Shown here: positions 1 through 8,372 of the stretch, in pieces | How positions within the stretch are numbered: the first letter of the stretch is position 1 | Layout of the letters: each line of letters opens with the position of its first letter | From: Deltaproteobacteria bacterium | GTDB taxonomy: Bacteria; Desulfobacterota; Desulfuromonadia; Geobacterales; Pseudopelobacteraceae | Length of the DNA stretch: 53,484 nucleotides | NCBI GenBank assembly: GCA_021779135.1 | Contig: JAJYBH010000007.1 | Location: 1 to 53,484, forward strand | Reading direction: 5' to 3' | Program-made: the position numbers and the translations under genes | Notes under the pieces: generated by a model | Databases searched by the model: none | Told to the model about the DNA's origin: nothing | The model's input: the letters and a program-made list of their open reading frames with translations, nothing else

Positions 1-1395
1 TTTACCTGTTCATATTTTATCCCCAATCGTTTTGATGACGGCTATGGCCTCAATGCCGCCTCGATAGAGGCAATCGTCGATCTGGGGGCAACACTGATCG
101 TATCCGTCGACTGCGGCATTACCGCGGTCGATGAAGCAGCGCTCTGCCGGCGGCGCGGTGTTGACCTGATTATTGTCGATCATCATGCGCCCAAAGCAGA
201 ACTTCCGGACGCCTGCGCCATACTGAACCCGCTGCAGCCAGGCTGCGCATATCCCTACAAACTTCTGGCCGGCGTCGGTGTGGCCTTCAACCTGCTGATT
301 GCCCTGCGGTCGGCATTGCGTGAAACGGGCGCTTTTGATGTCAGAGCTATGCCCGACCTCCGGGAGTGGCTCGACCTGGTTGCGCTGGGGACCATTGCCG
401 ATGTCGTGCCGCTGACCGGCCAGAACCGGATCTACACCTTTCAAGGGCTGAAACTGATTGCCCAGCCCGCAAAGCCGGGCCTTCAAGCACTCAAGCGCGT
501 CGCCGGAATCAAGGAAGGTGCCGTAACCTGCGGACAGGTCGGCTTTCGGCTGGCGCCGCGCCTGAACGCCGCCGGCCGCATGGAAAGCGCCGTACCGGGT
601 GTTGATCTGCTGCTGAACGGCAATTTTGAAGAATCCCTGTCGATAGCCGAGGAACTGGATGCCGCCAATGCCGAACGCCAGGCAATTGAACGGCGAATCC
701 TGGACGAGGCGGTGGCCCTGGTCGAATCCCGGGGAGACTACCCGGCACGGCGCAGCATTGTACTGGCCTCCGCCGGGTGGCACCAGGGAGTAATCGGCAT
801 CGTCGCATCACGACTGGTTGAGCGCTATCACAGGCCGACAATCCTGATCGCACTGACGGAAGACGGTCTGGGAAAAGGTTCGGGGCGCAGTATCCCCGGC
901 TTTCATCTGCTGGATGCGCTGGTTGCCTGTTCGCATCATCTGCTCCGTTTTGGCGGACATCGCTACGCTGCCGGCCTGGGCCTGTCAGCGGAGAATGTGC
1001 CGGCCTTTGCCGAGTCGTTCGAGGCGGCGGCCGCGCGTACCCTGACGGATAATGACCTGCTGCCGAAGCTGACCATGGATGCCGAGGTCGAGCCGGGTGA
1101 GGTTACCAAAGACCTGGCCCTGGAGATGAAGCGACTGGAGCCGTTTGGAATGGGAAATCCCGAGCCGCTTCTGCTGCTGCGCGGCATGAAGGTTGTGGAG
1201 CGGCGGATCGTGGGTGACGGACACCTGCGTCTGCGTCTGGCCAGGGGTGGTTGCACGTTTGGCGCCATTGCCTTCAACCTGGCGGACCGTGAGACAACCG
1301 GGTTGATCGACATCGCCTTTTTCCCGGAAATGAATCAATGGAACGGCTCTTCCAGTCTGCAGTTGCGGGTGAAAGATCTCCGATCCTCAAAATGA
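1..1395 (+). CDS. recJ: Single-stranded-DNA exonuclease RecJ, 5'-truncated by the window edge
   Basis: Frame 1 is open from the first base and encodes 464 residues. RecJ degrades single-stranded DNA 5'-3' in recombination and mismatch repair, using metal ions held by the DHH domain. Visible here are FIPNRFDDGYGLN, the DCG motif (bases 109-117), the DHH triad (178-186), the GTIADVVPL motif and the DHHA1 nucleic-acid-binding motif FGGHRYAAGLGL. RecJ is usually about 570 residues, so roughly the first 100 are outside the window. An internal ATG at 280 is not the start, because the DHH motifs lie upstream in the same open frame. The gene has no link with motility and marks the left border of the flagellar region. 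Confidence 0.95.
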   Translation, partial: FTCSYFIPNRFDDGYGLNAASIEAIVDLGATLIVSVDCGITAVDEAALCRRRGVDLIIVDHHAPKAELPDACAILNPLQPGCAYPYKLLAGVGVAFNLLIALRSALRETGAFDVRAMPDLREWLDLVALGTIADVVPLTGQNRIYTFQGLKLIAQPAKPGLQALKRVAGIKEGAVTCGQVGFRLAPRLNAAGRMESAVPGVDLLLNGNFEESLSIAEELDAANAERQAIERRILDEAVALVESRGDYPARRSIVLASAGWHQGVIGIVASRLVERYHRPTILIALTEDGLGKGSGRSIPGFHLLDALVACSHHLLRFGGHRYAAGLGLSAENVPAFAESFEAAAARTLTDNDLLPKLTMDAEVEPGEVTKDLALEMKRLEPFGMGNPEPLLLLRGMKVVERRIVGDGHLRLRLARGGCTFGAIAFNLADRETTGLIDIAFFPEMNQWNGSSSLQLRVKDLRSSK

Positions 1396-1890
1396 ACAGG
1401 CTACAGAATGAACTTCCGACCGTATCGACGGAATCGAGTATACTGTGTCTGAGCTGTCTGACCGGGATGAGAGCGGCCGTGCCCTGGTTTGCAGGTAGTC
1501 TGCGTCACCGTTCACGCTGACCGGCGCAAACATGTCCGGCTCAACATGCAGAGGCGGATTGCCGAGGAGCCGGGAGTCAGGAGGTTTGTCAACCTTCTGG
1601 AACTGGACGGAGGGAATGAACGGGATATCTTGGGTTCCCTCACTTCATATGCCTCCAGGCTTTCAAAATCCTCCGCATCAATGTCCTCATCAGCTGTCCT
1701 TGTTATCCGCCACCCCATTGCCACTCTTGAGATAATCCCAACTACCCCACGCAGGGCCGAAGCATCTTGTTGCCGGTGGAGGCAATATTTGTCTAAACTT
1801 TCCGGTCAACGGGACGAAGAGCAGTAACAGGGCATGGCATGACCAGGCCGTAACCGCCAAGATCCAATACGCTGCGAGGTCAGGGGAGTG
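1396..1890. other. Intergenic stretch between recJ and the PAS kinase gene
   Basis: About 495 bases without a recognisable gene. A 112-codon frame (1489-1827, plus strand) starts with a non-ATG codon and resembles no family I know. A weak sigma-28-like site, TAAACTTT (1794-1801) with GACGAAGA (1813-1820) at the right 15-base spacing, lies about 70 bases before the kinase. Its -10 matches the consensus at only 5 of 8 positions, so it is not annotated as a promoter. Confidence 0.5.
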
Positions 1891-3003
1891 ATGAATACGA
1901 ATCGGCTGGATATGTACTCCGAGGAGCAACCTAAGGGCTTCGATTATATAGGATTCAAGCTTGGTGATGGGAGCGTTGCCAACCTGCTGATGGATAATAT
2001 CGGGCATGGCGTTGTGTTTGTAAACAATGACGGAGTCCTGACGTCCATCAACAGATATGCCGCCGTTCTTCTGCAGGTCCAAAAGGACGCGGTCATAGGC
2101 AAGAGGGTTGACATGCTTCCCTTGCGAACGCCCATTTACCGGGTGTTGAGCGAACAGCGCTCCGGCGTTCCCATGACCATAGCGATCGGAGAACGGGTAG
2201 TTGCCGTGCAGGTAACGGATGTATTCTCCGATGACGGGAATACATCCGGAGAAATGACCGAACTCTGGGATGTTACGGAAGAAAAGAGATCAAAGCGGCA
2301 ATGGGAGGAGTTCGTATCCATGATGACGCATGATCTCAGATCGCCCTTGACCGTTATCATGGGCTACATCCAGGGCATGCAGTGCGGCATGTTCGGTGAG
2401 CTCAACAGCCGGCTCAGCACGGTAATCGAAAAGGCCGAGGAGAGTGGCAAGGCGCTCAACGCAATGATCGAGGAGATGCTCGATCATGTCCGGCTGGAAG
2501 CAGGACTGCTGAACCTCAACCGTCAGAATTGCGACATCGGCAAGCTTCTGGAAGCCTGTTACCGCGACAACCTGCGGGCCGCGCAGGGGCAGGAGGTCAA
2601 GCTTGAACTGACTCCGCCGGGCAAACTCCCGGAACTCCATGTGGACAGCCGGCAGTTGAAGCGCGTTTTCAACAACCTGATCGGCAATGCCATAAAATAC
2701 ACCCCCGCCCGCGGTGAGGTGACCATACAGGTAGCGGGTGACGAGGGTGCCCTGCGCGTGGTCGTGGCTGATTCCGGGATCGGAATCCCGCCGGAGGATC
2801 TCTCGCGTATCTTTATCAAGTACTTCCGCTGCTCCGGCGCCTCCGGTTTCAAGGGTACCGGACTCGGTCTTTCCATCAGCAAGATCATCGTCGAAGCCCA
2901 TGGAGGCAGTATCGCGGTCGAAAGCCTCCTCGGGCAGGGCAGCCGGTTCACGGTAAGCATTCCGTTCAGTTCGCCGGAGGACAGTGATCCGGCAAGTTGC
3001 TGA
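1891..3003 (+). CDS. Soluble PAS-domain sensor histidine kinase
   Basis: A 370-residue kinase with no membrane segment, so it should sense a cytoplasmic signal. A PAS-like domain covers roughly residues 32-130. The HisKA box is FVSMMTHDLRSPLTV, with His147 as likely phosphoacceptor. The HATPase domain shows the N box NLIGNAIKYTP, the G1 box DSGIGIP and the G2 box [12 protein letters not shown] at 1888 directly precedes ATG at 1891; the ATG is chosen because GAGGT lies about 10 bases before it. The gene lies 165 bases upstream of a cheY-cheX module that has its own sigma-28 promoter. A partnership with that CheY is plausible from position only. Confidence 0.88.
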   Translation: MNTNRLDMYSEEQPKGFDYIGFKLGDGSVANLLMDNIGHGVVFVNNDGVLTSINRYAAVLLQVQKDAVIGKRVDMLPLRTPIYRVLSEQRSGVPMTIAIGERVVAVQVTDVFSDDGNTSGEMTELWDVTEEKRSKRQWEEFVSMMTHDLRSPLTVIMGYIQGMQCGMFGELNSRLSTVIEKAEESGKALNAMIEEMLDHVRLEAGLLNLNRQNCDIGKLLEACYRDNLRAAQGQEVKLELTPPGKLPELHVDSRQLKRVFNNLIGNAIKYTPARGEVTIQVAGDEGALRVVVADSGIGIPPEDLSRIFIKYFRCSGASGFKGTGLGLSISKIIVEAHGGSIAVESLLGQGSRFTVSIPFSSPEDSDPASC

Positions 3004-3066
3004 AGGTGAAAAATTCACCAATTACCGGCGTGTTATGAAATACTTTCGACACATGGCATTCGCGGC

Positions 3067-3093
3067 TAAACTTTTCGCCTAATCTGCCGATTC
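3067..3093 (+). promoter_or_regulatory. FliA (sigma-28) promoter of the cheY-cheX module
   Basis: -35 TAAACTTT at 3067-3074 and -10 GCCGATTC at 3086-3093. There are exactly 15 bases between TAAA and the -10, as in the TAAA-N15-GCCGATAA consensus. Transcription should start near 3100, giving a leader of about 70 bases before cheY. Confidence 0.75.
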
Positions 3094-3168
3094 GTTATCT
3101 ACAGACCACCAGATCAAAATTACTGATCCCGGGACGATCCGGGAACAACAACAGCGGGAGGTTACACC

Positions 3169-3531
3169 ATGCCAGATGTATTGATCGTCGATGATTCTTC
3201 GACCATGAGGAAGATCATCACCCGCTCGCTCAGACAGGCGGGCTTCGTCGTAAATGAAATATATGAAGCCGGGGACGGCATCGAGGGGTTGAACGCCCTG
3301 GCCGCCAATAAGGTCGATCTGATCCTCTCGGATATCAACATGCCGAACATGGACGGGCTGGAATTCGTCAAGTCGGTGCGCGGCAAGGGGATCAAGATAC
3401 CGATCGTGATGATAACCACCGAAGGCGGCGAGGATGTCATCAGCGAGGCGCTGGCCAGCGGCGCCAACGGCAGCATACGGAAACCGTTCACCCCCGAGCA
3501 GCTTGAGGAGAAGCTTGGGGGTTTGCTATGA
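3169..3531 (+). CDS. cheY: CheY-like single-domain response regulator
   Basis: A 120-residue stand-alone receiver. The acidic pocket is VDDSS (Asp8, Asp9), the phosphoacceptor is Asp55 in LSDINMPNMDG, the switch Thr lies in VMITTE and the conserved Lys in RKPFTPEQL. With no output domain it should act by protein contact, as CheY does at the flagellar switch or as a phosphate sink. Its ATG follows GGGAGG. It overlaps the next gene, a CheX phosphatase, by 4 bases, so the two are probably translated together and work on the same phosphoryl group. It is driven by a sigma-28 promoter. The window encodes a second CheY at 42015. Confidence 0.93.
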   Translation: MPDVLIVDDSSTMRKIITRSLRQAGFVVNEIYEAGDGIEGLNALAANKVDLILSDINMPNMDGLEFVKSVRGKGIKIPIVMITTEGGEDVISEALASGANGSIRKPFTPEQLEEKLGGLL

Positions 3532-4034
3532 CTCTGAACGAAACGGTGGTCAACAGCTCGAATCTCCATGAGGAGCAAATCGCCGGCTACGTTATAACTG
3601 CCGCCAAGGAAGTGTTCACGACCATGGTGATGATGGATCTGGATGACCATTATCCGCTGCGCGAGCCGGTTTCAAAACTCCAGTGCAGCATTACCGGCAT
3701 GGTTGGTCTGGCGGGGATATACAGCGGCATCCTCTCCATTCATTGCCCGCAGACCCTTGCGCTCCGGATAACCTCGAACATGCTCGGAATGGATGTGGAT
3801 GAGGTCGGCGAAGACGTAAACGACGCCCTGGGCGAGATAGCCAACATGCTGGGCGGGCATGTAAAACAGGTCCTCTCCAAAGGGGGGCTCGACCTGAACC
3901 TCTCGATTCCCACCGTGATCAGCGGCGAGAGTTACACGGTAAACTGCATGTCTGACAAGGATTGCGTCATCATTCCCTTTTCATGGAATAATGAAAAGTT
4001 CCTGGTCGGTCTGACCCTCAGAAAGGAATGTTGA
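3528..4034 (+). CDS. cheX: CheX-type CheY-phosphate phosphatase
   Basis: A 168-residue protein of the CheC/CheX/FliY phosphatase family, which hydrolyses CheY-phosphate. The signature ALGEIANMLGG gives the catalytic Glu103 and Asn106. There is one such motif and no switch-binding domain, which fits CheX rather than CheC or FliY. The ATGA overlap with the upstream cheY indicates translational coupling. The sequence GLAGIYSGILSIHCP is the typical strand before the signature helix. Assignment to the family is firm; the choice of CheX over a generic CheC-like name is probable. Confidence 0.85.
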   Translation: MTLNETVVNSSNLHEEQIAGYVITAAKEVFTTMVMMDLDDHYPLREPVSKLQCSITGMVGLAGIYSGILSIHCPQTLALRITSNMLGMDVDEVGEDVNDALGEIANMLGGHVKQVLSKGGLDLNLSIPTVISGESYTVNCMSDKDCVIIPFSWNNEKFLVGLTLRKEC

Positions 4035-4096
4035 GTAACAGGACAGGCATGACCGGGGCTTCCCCATGGCGCTGATCCGGCTCTAAAGGACAGGAT

Positions 4097-5131
4097 ATGC
4101 AAGAGCTTCCCAACATGCAGGAAATGCTGAAGACGGCTCTGACCCAGGCCTCGCAGGAGTGCGGCACACTGCTCGGCCAGGAACTGGAGATCCGGGAGGC
4201 CTCCTGCCGTGAAATATCAAAAGACGATCACCTGAAAGGCATGGAGGATGCCTCTTTCGTGATCGGCATCTCATCACTGGAGGATTACCAGGGGGTGTTC
4301 TACCTGCTCTTTTCCTTCCGGGACGCCATCGCCCTGAGCGGCACCCTGCTCGGTGTTCCTCCCGCCCGGATCATGGAGAAGAAGAAGCTGGCCATCATAG
4401 AACCGGATGATGAGGATGCCTTTTCGGAGATCGCCAATCAGTTCGTCGGCTCGTTGAACACGGTCTTCAAGCGGAGTCTCCCCAAGAAGGCGCATTTAAA
4501 GCAATTACCACCCAAAAAATTCATACCGCAACAAGACCCGATTGATGCCTCCGAGCCGGTTGCCGACGGTGATTATTACCATGTGCAGGCACAAATCACC
4601 CTGGCCGGCAAGGAATTGGAACTGTTGGATATTCTGGTGCCACTGCATTTGGCCAAATTGTTCGATCTCCGCGAGAGGTCAAAGGAAGTCTCGCAGGAGA
4701 CGAGCATCGAGACAGACCCGGATGCGTCGATCCAGGAGCAAGCGAACCCTGTCGCAAGCGACCCGGGGACGGTGCTGATACTCGACGACAATGTCAGGGA
4801 GCGCCAGCAGTTCCAGGACATCCTCAACGCATCGGGCGTCAGGCCGGTAGGCGCGGCACTCGACGGGGATCTGAAAAAACTCCTCTCCCATAAAGGATTG
4901 AAGGCGGTCCTGGTCGGCCTCACTACCACGAATGACCAGGAACTGTCGGTCTGCCTCAAGATAACCGCCAATCTCAAAGGTATGTCTGTTCCCATCATCA
5001 TGTGCGCGCGTGAATGGACCCGCACCACTGTCCTGAAGGCGCTGAAATACGGTGCCGGAGATATCATGCTGACCCCCTTTTCCGCCGACGAACTGACTGC
5101 GAAATTGCACAAACTGGTGAATACTGCCTAG
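4097..5131 (+). CDS. CheC/CheX-like protein fused to a degenerate receiver domain
   Basis: 344 residues in two parts. The N-terminal part (about 1-190) carries a CheC-type signature, DAFSEIANQFVGSLN, with Glu111 and Asn114, and resembles CheC/FliY proteins. An acidic linker (about 195-222) leads to a receiver fold at 224-344. That receiver keeps the acidic pair LDD (Asp230, Asp231) but has Gly274 where the phosphoacceptor Asp should be (VLVGLTT) and Thr326 in place of the conserved Lys (MLTPFSADEL). It therefore probably cannot be phosphorylated in the usual way. The gene lies 62 bases after cheX, in the same direction, with AAGGA before the ATG. It may be a phosphatase with a docking or regulatory pseudo-receiver; that function is inference. 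Confidence 0.75.
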   Translation: MQELPNMQEMLKTALTQASQECGTLLGQELEIREASCREISKDDHLKGMEDASFVIGISSLEDYQGVFYLLFSFRDAIALSGTLLGVPPARIMEKKKLAIIEPDDEDAFSEIANQFVGSLNTVFKRSLPKKAHLKQLPPKKFIPQQDPIDASEPVADGDYYHVQAQITLAGKELELLDILVPLHLAKLFDLRERSKEVSQETSIETDPDASIQEQANPVASDPGTVLILDDNVRERQQFQDILNASGVRPVGAALDGDLKKLLSHKGLKAVLVGLTTTNDQELSVCLKITANLKGMSVPIIMCAREWTRTTVLKALKYGAGDIMLTPFSADELTAKLHKLVNTA

Positions 5132-5450
5132 CCTCCCGTGTCAAAAAAACGTCCACCCGTACCATCTTTTGACAATCCGCTCCGGTTTTTCCTCGCGACA
5201 GATAACTACTTAAAAATAAAGACATATATCGTCCCTGGCAGTTCTGCCCTGGCTTGTCAGCGCCTGTCGTCTGCTTCTCCTGCAACCGCTCTCTCCCGAA
5301 ATATCTCCACGGAATTCCGATTCTCCCCCCTTTTCTCGTGCCCTCATCTCTGCCTGGAAACATGGTAATCAGTAACATTCCGAAATAAAAGAACAAATAG
5401 CGTTGGTATGGCAATTGCTTGACATGCTTGACAGAAAAAGGAGGCCCATG
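5132..5450. other. Intergenic region upstream of flgB
   Basis: About 320 bases with no gene, holding the flgB sigma-54 promoter at 5404. The 12-mer CCCGTGTCAAAA at 5135-5146 recurs exactly at 15738-15749 upstream of the fliL promoter. An inverted half-site TTTTGAC lies at 5167-5173. No full GTCA-N6-TGAC box was found here. A perfect tandem repeat of the 9-mer TGCTTGACA covers 5416-5433, running from the -12 element over the expected transcription start. Confidence 0.6.
5404..5419 (+). promoter_or_regulatory. RpoN (sigma-54) promoter of the flgB operon
   Basis: TGGTATGGCAATTGCT. The invariant GG (5405-5406) and GC (5417-5418) are separated by exactly 10 bases, and the -12 element is a full TTGC. 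Transcription should begin near 5430, 20 bases before the flgB ATG. Confidence 0.85.
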
Positions 5451-5873
5451 ATGGCTCTGAACGGAATTTTCGACACAACGATTGACCTGCTCGGCAAAAG
5501 CCTTGATCTGCGCTCCCAGAACCACAACCGCATTTCCGCCAATATCGCCAATGCGGAAACCCCCGGTTACACGCCGACGGTACTTTCCTTCGAGAAGGAA
5601 TTGCAAGGCGCCCTGCGGGACAAGCGCGAGGCGTCGCCGCCTCTGACAAATGCCCGCCACATCCCCCTCAGGGGGCAGGCCGGGAGCCTGGATATGGTCC
5701 AGGGGACCGTTATTGAAACGCCGGCCAAGACCGTTGGCTTGGACGGCAACGGTGTGGAACTGGAGAACGAGATGGGCAAAATGGTGGAAAACCAGATTAT
5801 GTATAACGCCGACGTGCAGTTTCTATCCAAAAAATTCGCGCAGCTGACTCTCGCCATCAAAGGGGGTATCTAA
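5451..5873 (+). CDS. flgB: Flagellar proximal rod protein FlgB
   Basis: 140 residues, normal for the family. FlgB is a rod subunit that crosses the periplasm between the MS-ring and the distal rod. The N-terminal rod/hook signature is clear in RISANIANAETPGYTP, and the C-terminal helix NQIMYNADVQFLSKKFAQL fits FlgB. Two adjacent ATGs exist at 5448 and 5451. The second is preferred because AAGGAGG (5438-5444) then lies 6 bases upstream; a longer in-frame start at 5403 would overlap the sigma-54 promoter. First gene of the basal-body operon; its stop overlaps the flgC ATG by one base. Confidence 0.95.
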   Translation: MALNGIFDTTIDLLGKSLDLRSQNHNRISANIANAETPGYTPTVLSFEKELQGALRDKREASPPLTNARHIPLRGQAGSLDMVQGTVIETPAKTVGLDGNGVELENEMGKMVENQIMYNADVQFLSKKFAQLTLAIKGGI

Positions 5874-6307
5874 TGGACTTCTTCAATTCAATGGACATCA
5901 GTTCATCGGCCATGTCCGCCGAGCGGACGAGGATGAACCTGATCTCCAGCAATATCGCCAATGCAAATTCCACCAGGACCGCCGAAGGAGGGCCCTACAA
6001 GAGAAAGGACGCCGTCTTTACCGCTTCTCCCCTGGCCGGAACCTTTTCCAATGCCCTGGATCAGGCCAAGCGCGGGTTGTCCCGGGTGGATGTCAGCGCG
6101 ATCGTCGAAGATACCTCCGCACCCAGGATCCAGTATGATCCGTCCCATCCCGACGCGGACGAGAAGGGGTATGTGGCGCTCCCCAACGTGAACGTGATCG
6201 AGGAAATGGCCGACATGATCTCCGCCACCAGAACCTACGAGGCCAATGTAACCGCGGCCCAGGCGGCCAAAAGCATGGCAATGAAGACCCTGGAGCTGGG
6301 CAGGTAG
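5873..6307 (+). CDS. flgC: Flagellar proximal rod protein FlgC
   Basis: 144 residues, matching family length. It has the N-terminal axial-protein motif LISSNIANANSTRTAEGGPYKRK and the C-terminal FlgC block YVALPNVNVIEEMADMISATRTYEANV. It forms the proximal rod together with FlgB, FlgF and FliE and is exported through the flagellar type III apparatus. TAATG links it to flgB, so the two are translationally coupled. Confidence 0.97.
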   Translation: MDFFNSMDISSSAMSAERTRMNLISSNIANANSTRTAEGGPYKRKDAVFTASPLAGTFSNALDQAKRGLSRVDVSAIVEDTSAPRIQYDPSHPDADEKGYVALPNVNVIEEMADMISATRTYEANVTAAQAAKSMAMKTLELGR

Positions 6308-6383
6308 TGTTGCCGCCGGGCTGAAGACCCGCGAGGGGACTGTCCGCGTGGCTTGATAGTTTAACGGTGTATCGGAGACGCAC

Positions 6384-6692
6384 ATGGTAATCAAAGGAAT
6401 ACAGAGTGGATACGGCATAAGCCAGGCTTTTCCTGCCGGCGGCGCGAAGGAGGCGAAACCCGCCTCGGTTGCCGAGGGCACCGGCAAGTTTCTCGGAGAG
6501 CTGGTGAACAAGGTCAATAACCTGCAACTGCAAGCCGACAAGGAGATCCAGAAGATCTCCACCGGTGAGTCGCAGGGGCTGCACGAGGTGATGCTGGCCA
6601 TGGAAAAATCCGGGGTTGCCTTCCAGTTTCTTACCCAGGTCAGGAACAAGGCCCTGGATGCCTATCAGGAAATCATGCGGATGCAGGTCTGA
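6384..6692 (+). CDS. fliE: Flagellar hook-basal body protein FliE
   Basis: 102 residues, typical size. FliE links the MS-ring FliF to the rod. The conserved C-terminal half is present (SQGLHEVMLAMEKSGVAFQFLTQVRNKALDAYQEIMRMQV). The order flgB-flgC-fliE-fliF is a common arrangement. A 76-base spacer separates it from flgC; I saw no promoter in that spacer. Confidence 0.96.
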   Translation: MVIKGIQSGYGISQAFPAGGAKEAKPASVAEGTGKFLGELVNKVNNLQLQADKEIQKISTGESQGLHEVMLAMEKSGVAFQFLTQVRNKALDAYQEIMRMQV

Positions 6693-6753
6693 TGGATCGT
6701 TGCAATAGTGATTAGCGTTACATCTCAAAATTTTGCCTACATGCGAGAGCTTT

Positions 6754-8352
6754 ATGACTGAAACCGTAAAAAAACTGGCCGCTCCCTACATGACGCTTCC
6801 CCCTGCCAGGCGCTGGCTGGTAGGGGCGGTGGTGCTGCTTTCGATCGCGTGCTTCGGCACCCTCATCATGGTCGCCAACAGGATCGATTACAAACCGCTC
6901 TTTGCCAACCTCAGCAACGAAGACACCGGTGAAATCGTAAAGAAGCTCAAGGAGCAGAAGGTTCCCTACCGAATAGCCTCCGACGGCAAGGCGATCCTTG
7001 TCCCGACCGACAAGGTCTACGACCTGCGGATATCCCTCGCCTCCGAGGGGCTGCCGCAGGGTGGCGGGGTCGGCTTCGAGATCTTTGACCGGAAAAACTT
7101 CGGCATGACCGAGTTCGTGCAGAAGCTGAACTACCAGCGAGCGCTCCAGGGCGAGCTGGCCCGCACGATCATGCAGATTGACGGTGTCGAGCACGCCCGG
7201 GTCCATCTCGCCATTCCGGAGAAATCCCTCTTCAAGGATAATGAAAAGCCGCCGACAGCCTCTATCGTACTGCAGATGAAATCGGGACGGCTGGTGCGGG
7301 ACAGTGAGGTGCAGGGTATCGTTCACCTGGTGGCCTCCTCGGTCGAGGGGATGGACCCGGAACAGGTCACGGTACTGGACAGCCGTGGCAAGGTCATGAG
7401 CCGCACCGGCCCCGCCGACATCACCGGCAAGATGACCAGCACCATGATGGAAACCCAGCGCAGCTACGAGAAAAATCTTGAAGACCGGCTGCAGAGCCTG
7501 CTGGACAAGGCGGTCGGCTCCGGCAAGTCGGTTGCGCGGGTAAGCGCCGTACTCAACTTCAGCCAGGTGGAAAAGGTCGAGGAGCGGTACGATCCCAATG
7601 CCAAGGTTGTCCGCAGCGAACAGCGGATGGAACAGAAAGACGGGACAACCGTGACCACCGGCGGTATCCCCGGAGTCCAGTCCAATACGGGGAAAGCCGC
7701 GCCTGCTGCTCCGGCAACCGCGATTGGCGGTTCCAAGCGCGATGAAACCCTGAATTACGAGATCAACAGATCTTCCTCGAAAATTATTGAGCCGGTTGGG
7801 AATTTGACCAAGCTATCCGTGGCCATACTCGTGGATGGAAAGTACGAGGCGGCCGCCGCGGCAAAATCCGGCAAGGAGTCCAAGCCCAAATACAGCCCGC
7901 GGAGCCCGGAAGAGCTTCAGAAGATAGAAGCCCTGGTAAAGAGCGCGGTCGGTTACAGCGCTGACCGTGGAGACCAGTTGACGGTGGTCAACGTACCCTT
8001 TCAGGAAAGCATGGACGACGCCCCGGTCGATGCGCCCAAGGTGTGGGAAAAACCGTTTTTCGTGGATCTGGGTAAAAACCTGCTGCTGGGTCTTGCCTTT
8101 ATCGCTCTGCTCCTGCTGGTCGTCCGCCCGCTCATGAAAATTCTGTCAACTCCATCGGCGAGCCGGAATGAAACCTTGGACCTGCTGGAATCGCAGAGGG
8201 AACGGATGGAAAAGATCGAGGGCGGAGGCCATGGGCTCTTGCCTCAACAGGAGATGGACTTCAAGGGTCAAACCGAATTGCTCGCCCTGGTCAAACAGGA
8301 CCCGTACCAGACCGCCCAGGTGCTCCAGAACTGGCTTAGACAAAGAGATTAA
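6754..8352 (+). CDS. fliF: Flagellar MS-ring protein FliF
   Basis: 532 residues, normal for FliF, which builds the MS-ring in the cytoplasmic membrane. There are two membrane segments, LVGAVVLLSIACFGTLIMVA near the N-terminus and LLLGLAFIALLLLVVRPLM near the C-terminus, with the YscJ-like ring-building domain between them (IDYKPLFANLSNEDTGEIV, YQRALQGELARTI). The short cytoplasmic C-terminal tail (LLALVKQDPYQTAQVLQNWL) is the FliG-binding segment. The ATG at 6754 with GAGAG upstream is chosen over an in-frame TTG at 6733. Confidence 0.97.
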   Translation: MTETVKKLAAPYMTLPPARRWLVGAVVLLSIACFGTLIMVANRIDYKPLFANLSNEDTGEIVKKLKEQKVPYRIASDGKAILVPTDKVYDLRISLASEGLPQGGGVGFEIFDRKNFGMTEFVQKLNYQRALQGELARTIMQIDGVEHARVHLAIPEKSLFKDNEKPPTASIVLQMKSGRLVRDSEVQGIVHLVASSVEGMDPEQVTVLDSRGKVMSRTGPADITGKMTSTMMETQRSYEKNLEDRLQSLLDKAVGSGKSVARVSAVLNFSQVEKVEERYDPNAKVVRSEQRMEQKDGTTVTTGGIPGVQSNTGKAAPAAPATAIGGSKRDETLNYEINRSSSKIIEPVGNLTKLSVAILVDGKYEAAAAAKSGKESKPKYSPRSPEELQKIEALVKSAVGYSADRGDQLTVVNVPFQESMDDAPVDAPKVWEKPFFVDLGKNLLLGLAFIALLLLVVRPLMKILSTPSASRNETLDLLESQRERMEKIEGGGHGLLPQQEMDFKGQTELLALVKQDPYQTAQVLQNWLRQRD

Positions 8353-8372
8353 GATTACCACGCGGGGTTACA

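Noticed and set aside
1489-1827. 112-codon frame between recJ and the PAS kinase
   Set aside because: Non-ATG start, no ribosome-binding site, serine-rich composition without family resemblance.
3005-3019. GGTGAA-AAA-TTCACC hairpin after the PAS kinase as a terminator
   Set aside because: Six weak pairs, three-base loop and no T-run; not enough to call.
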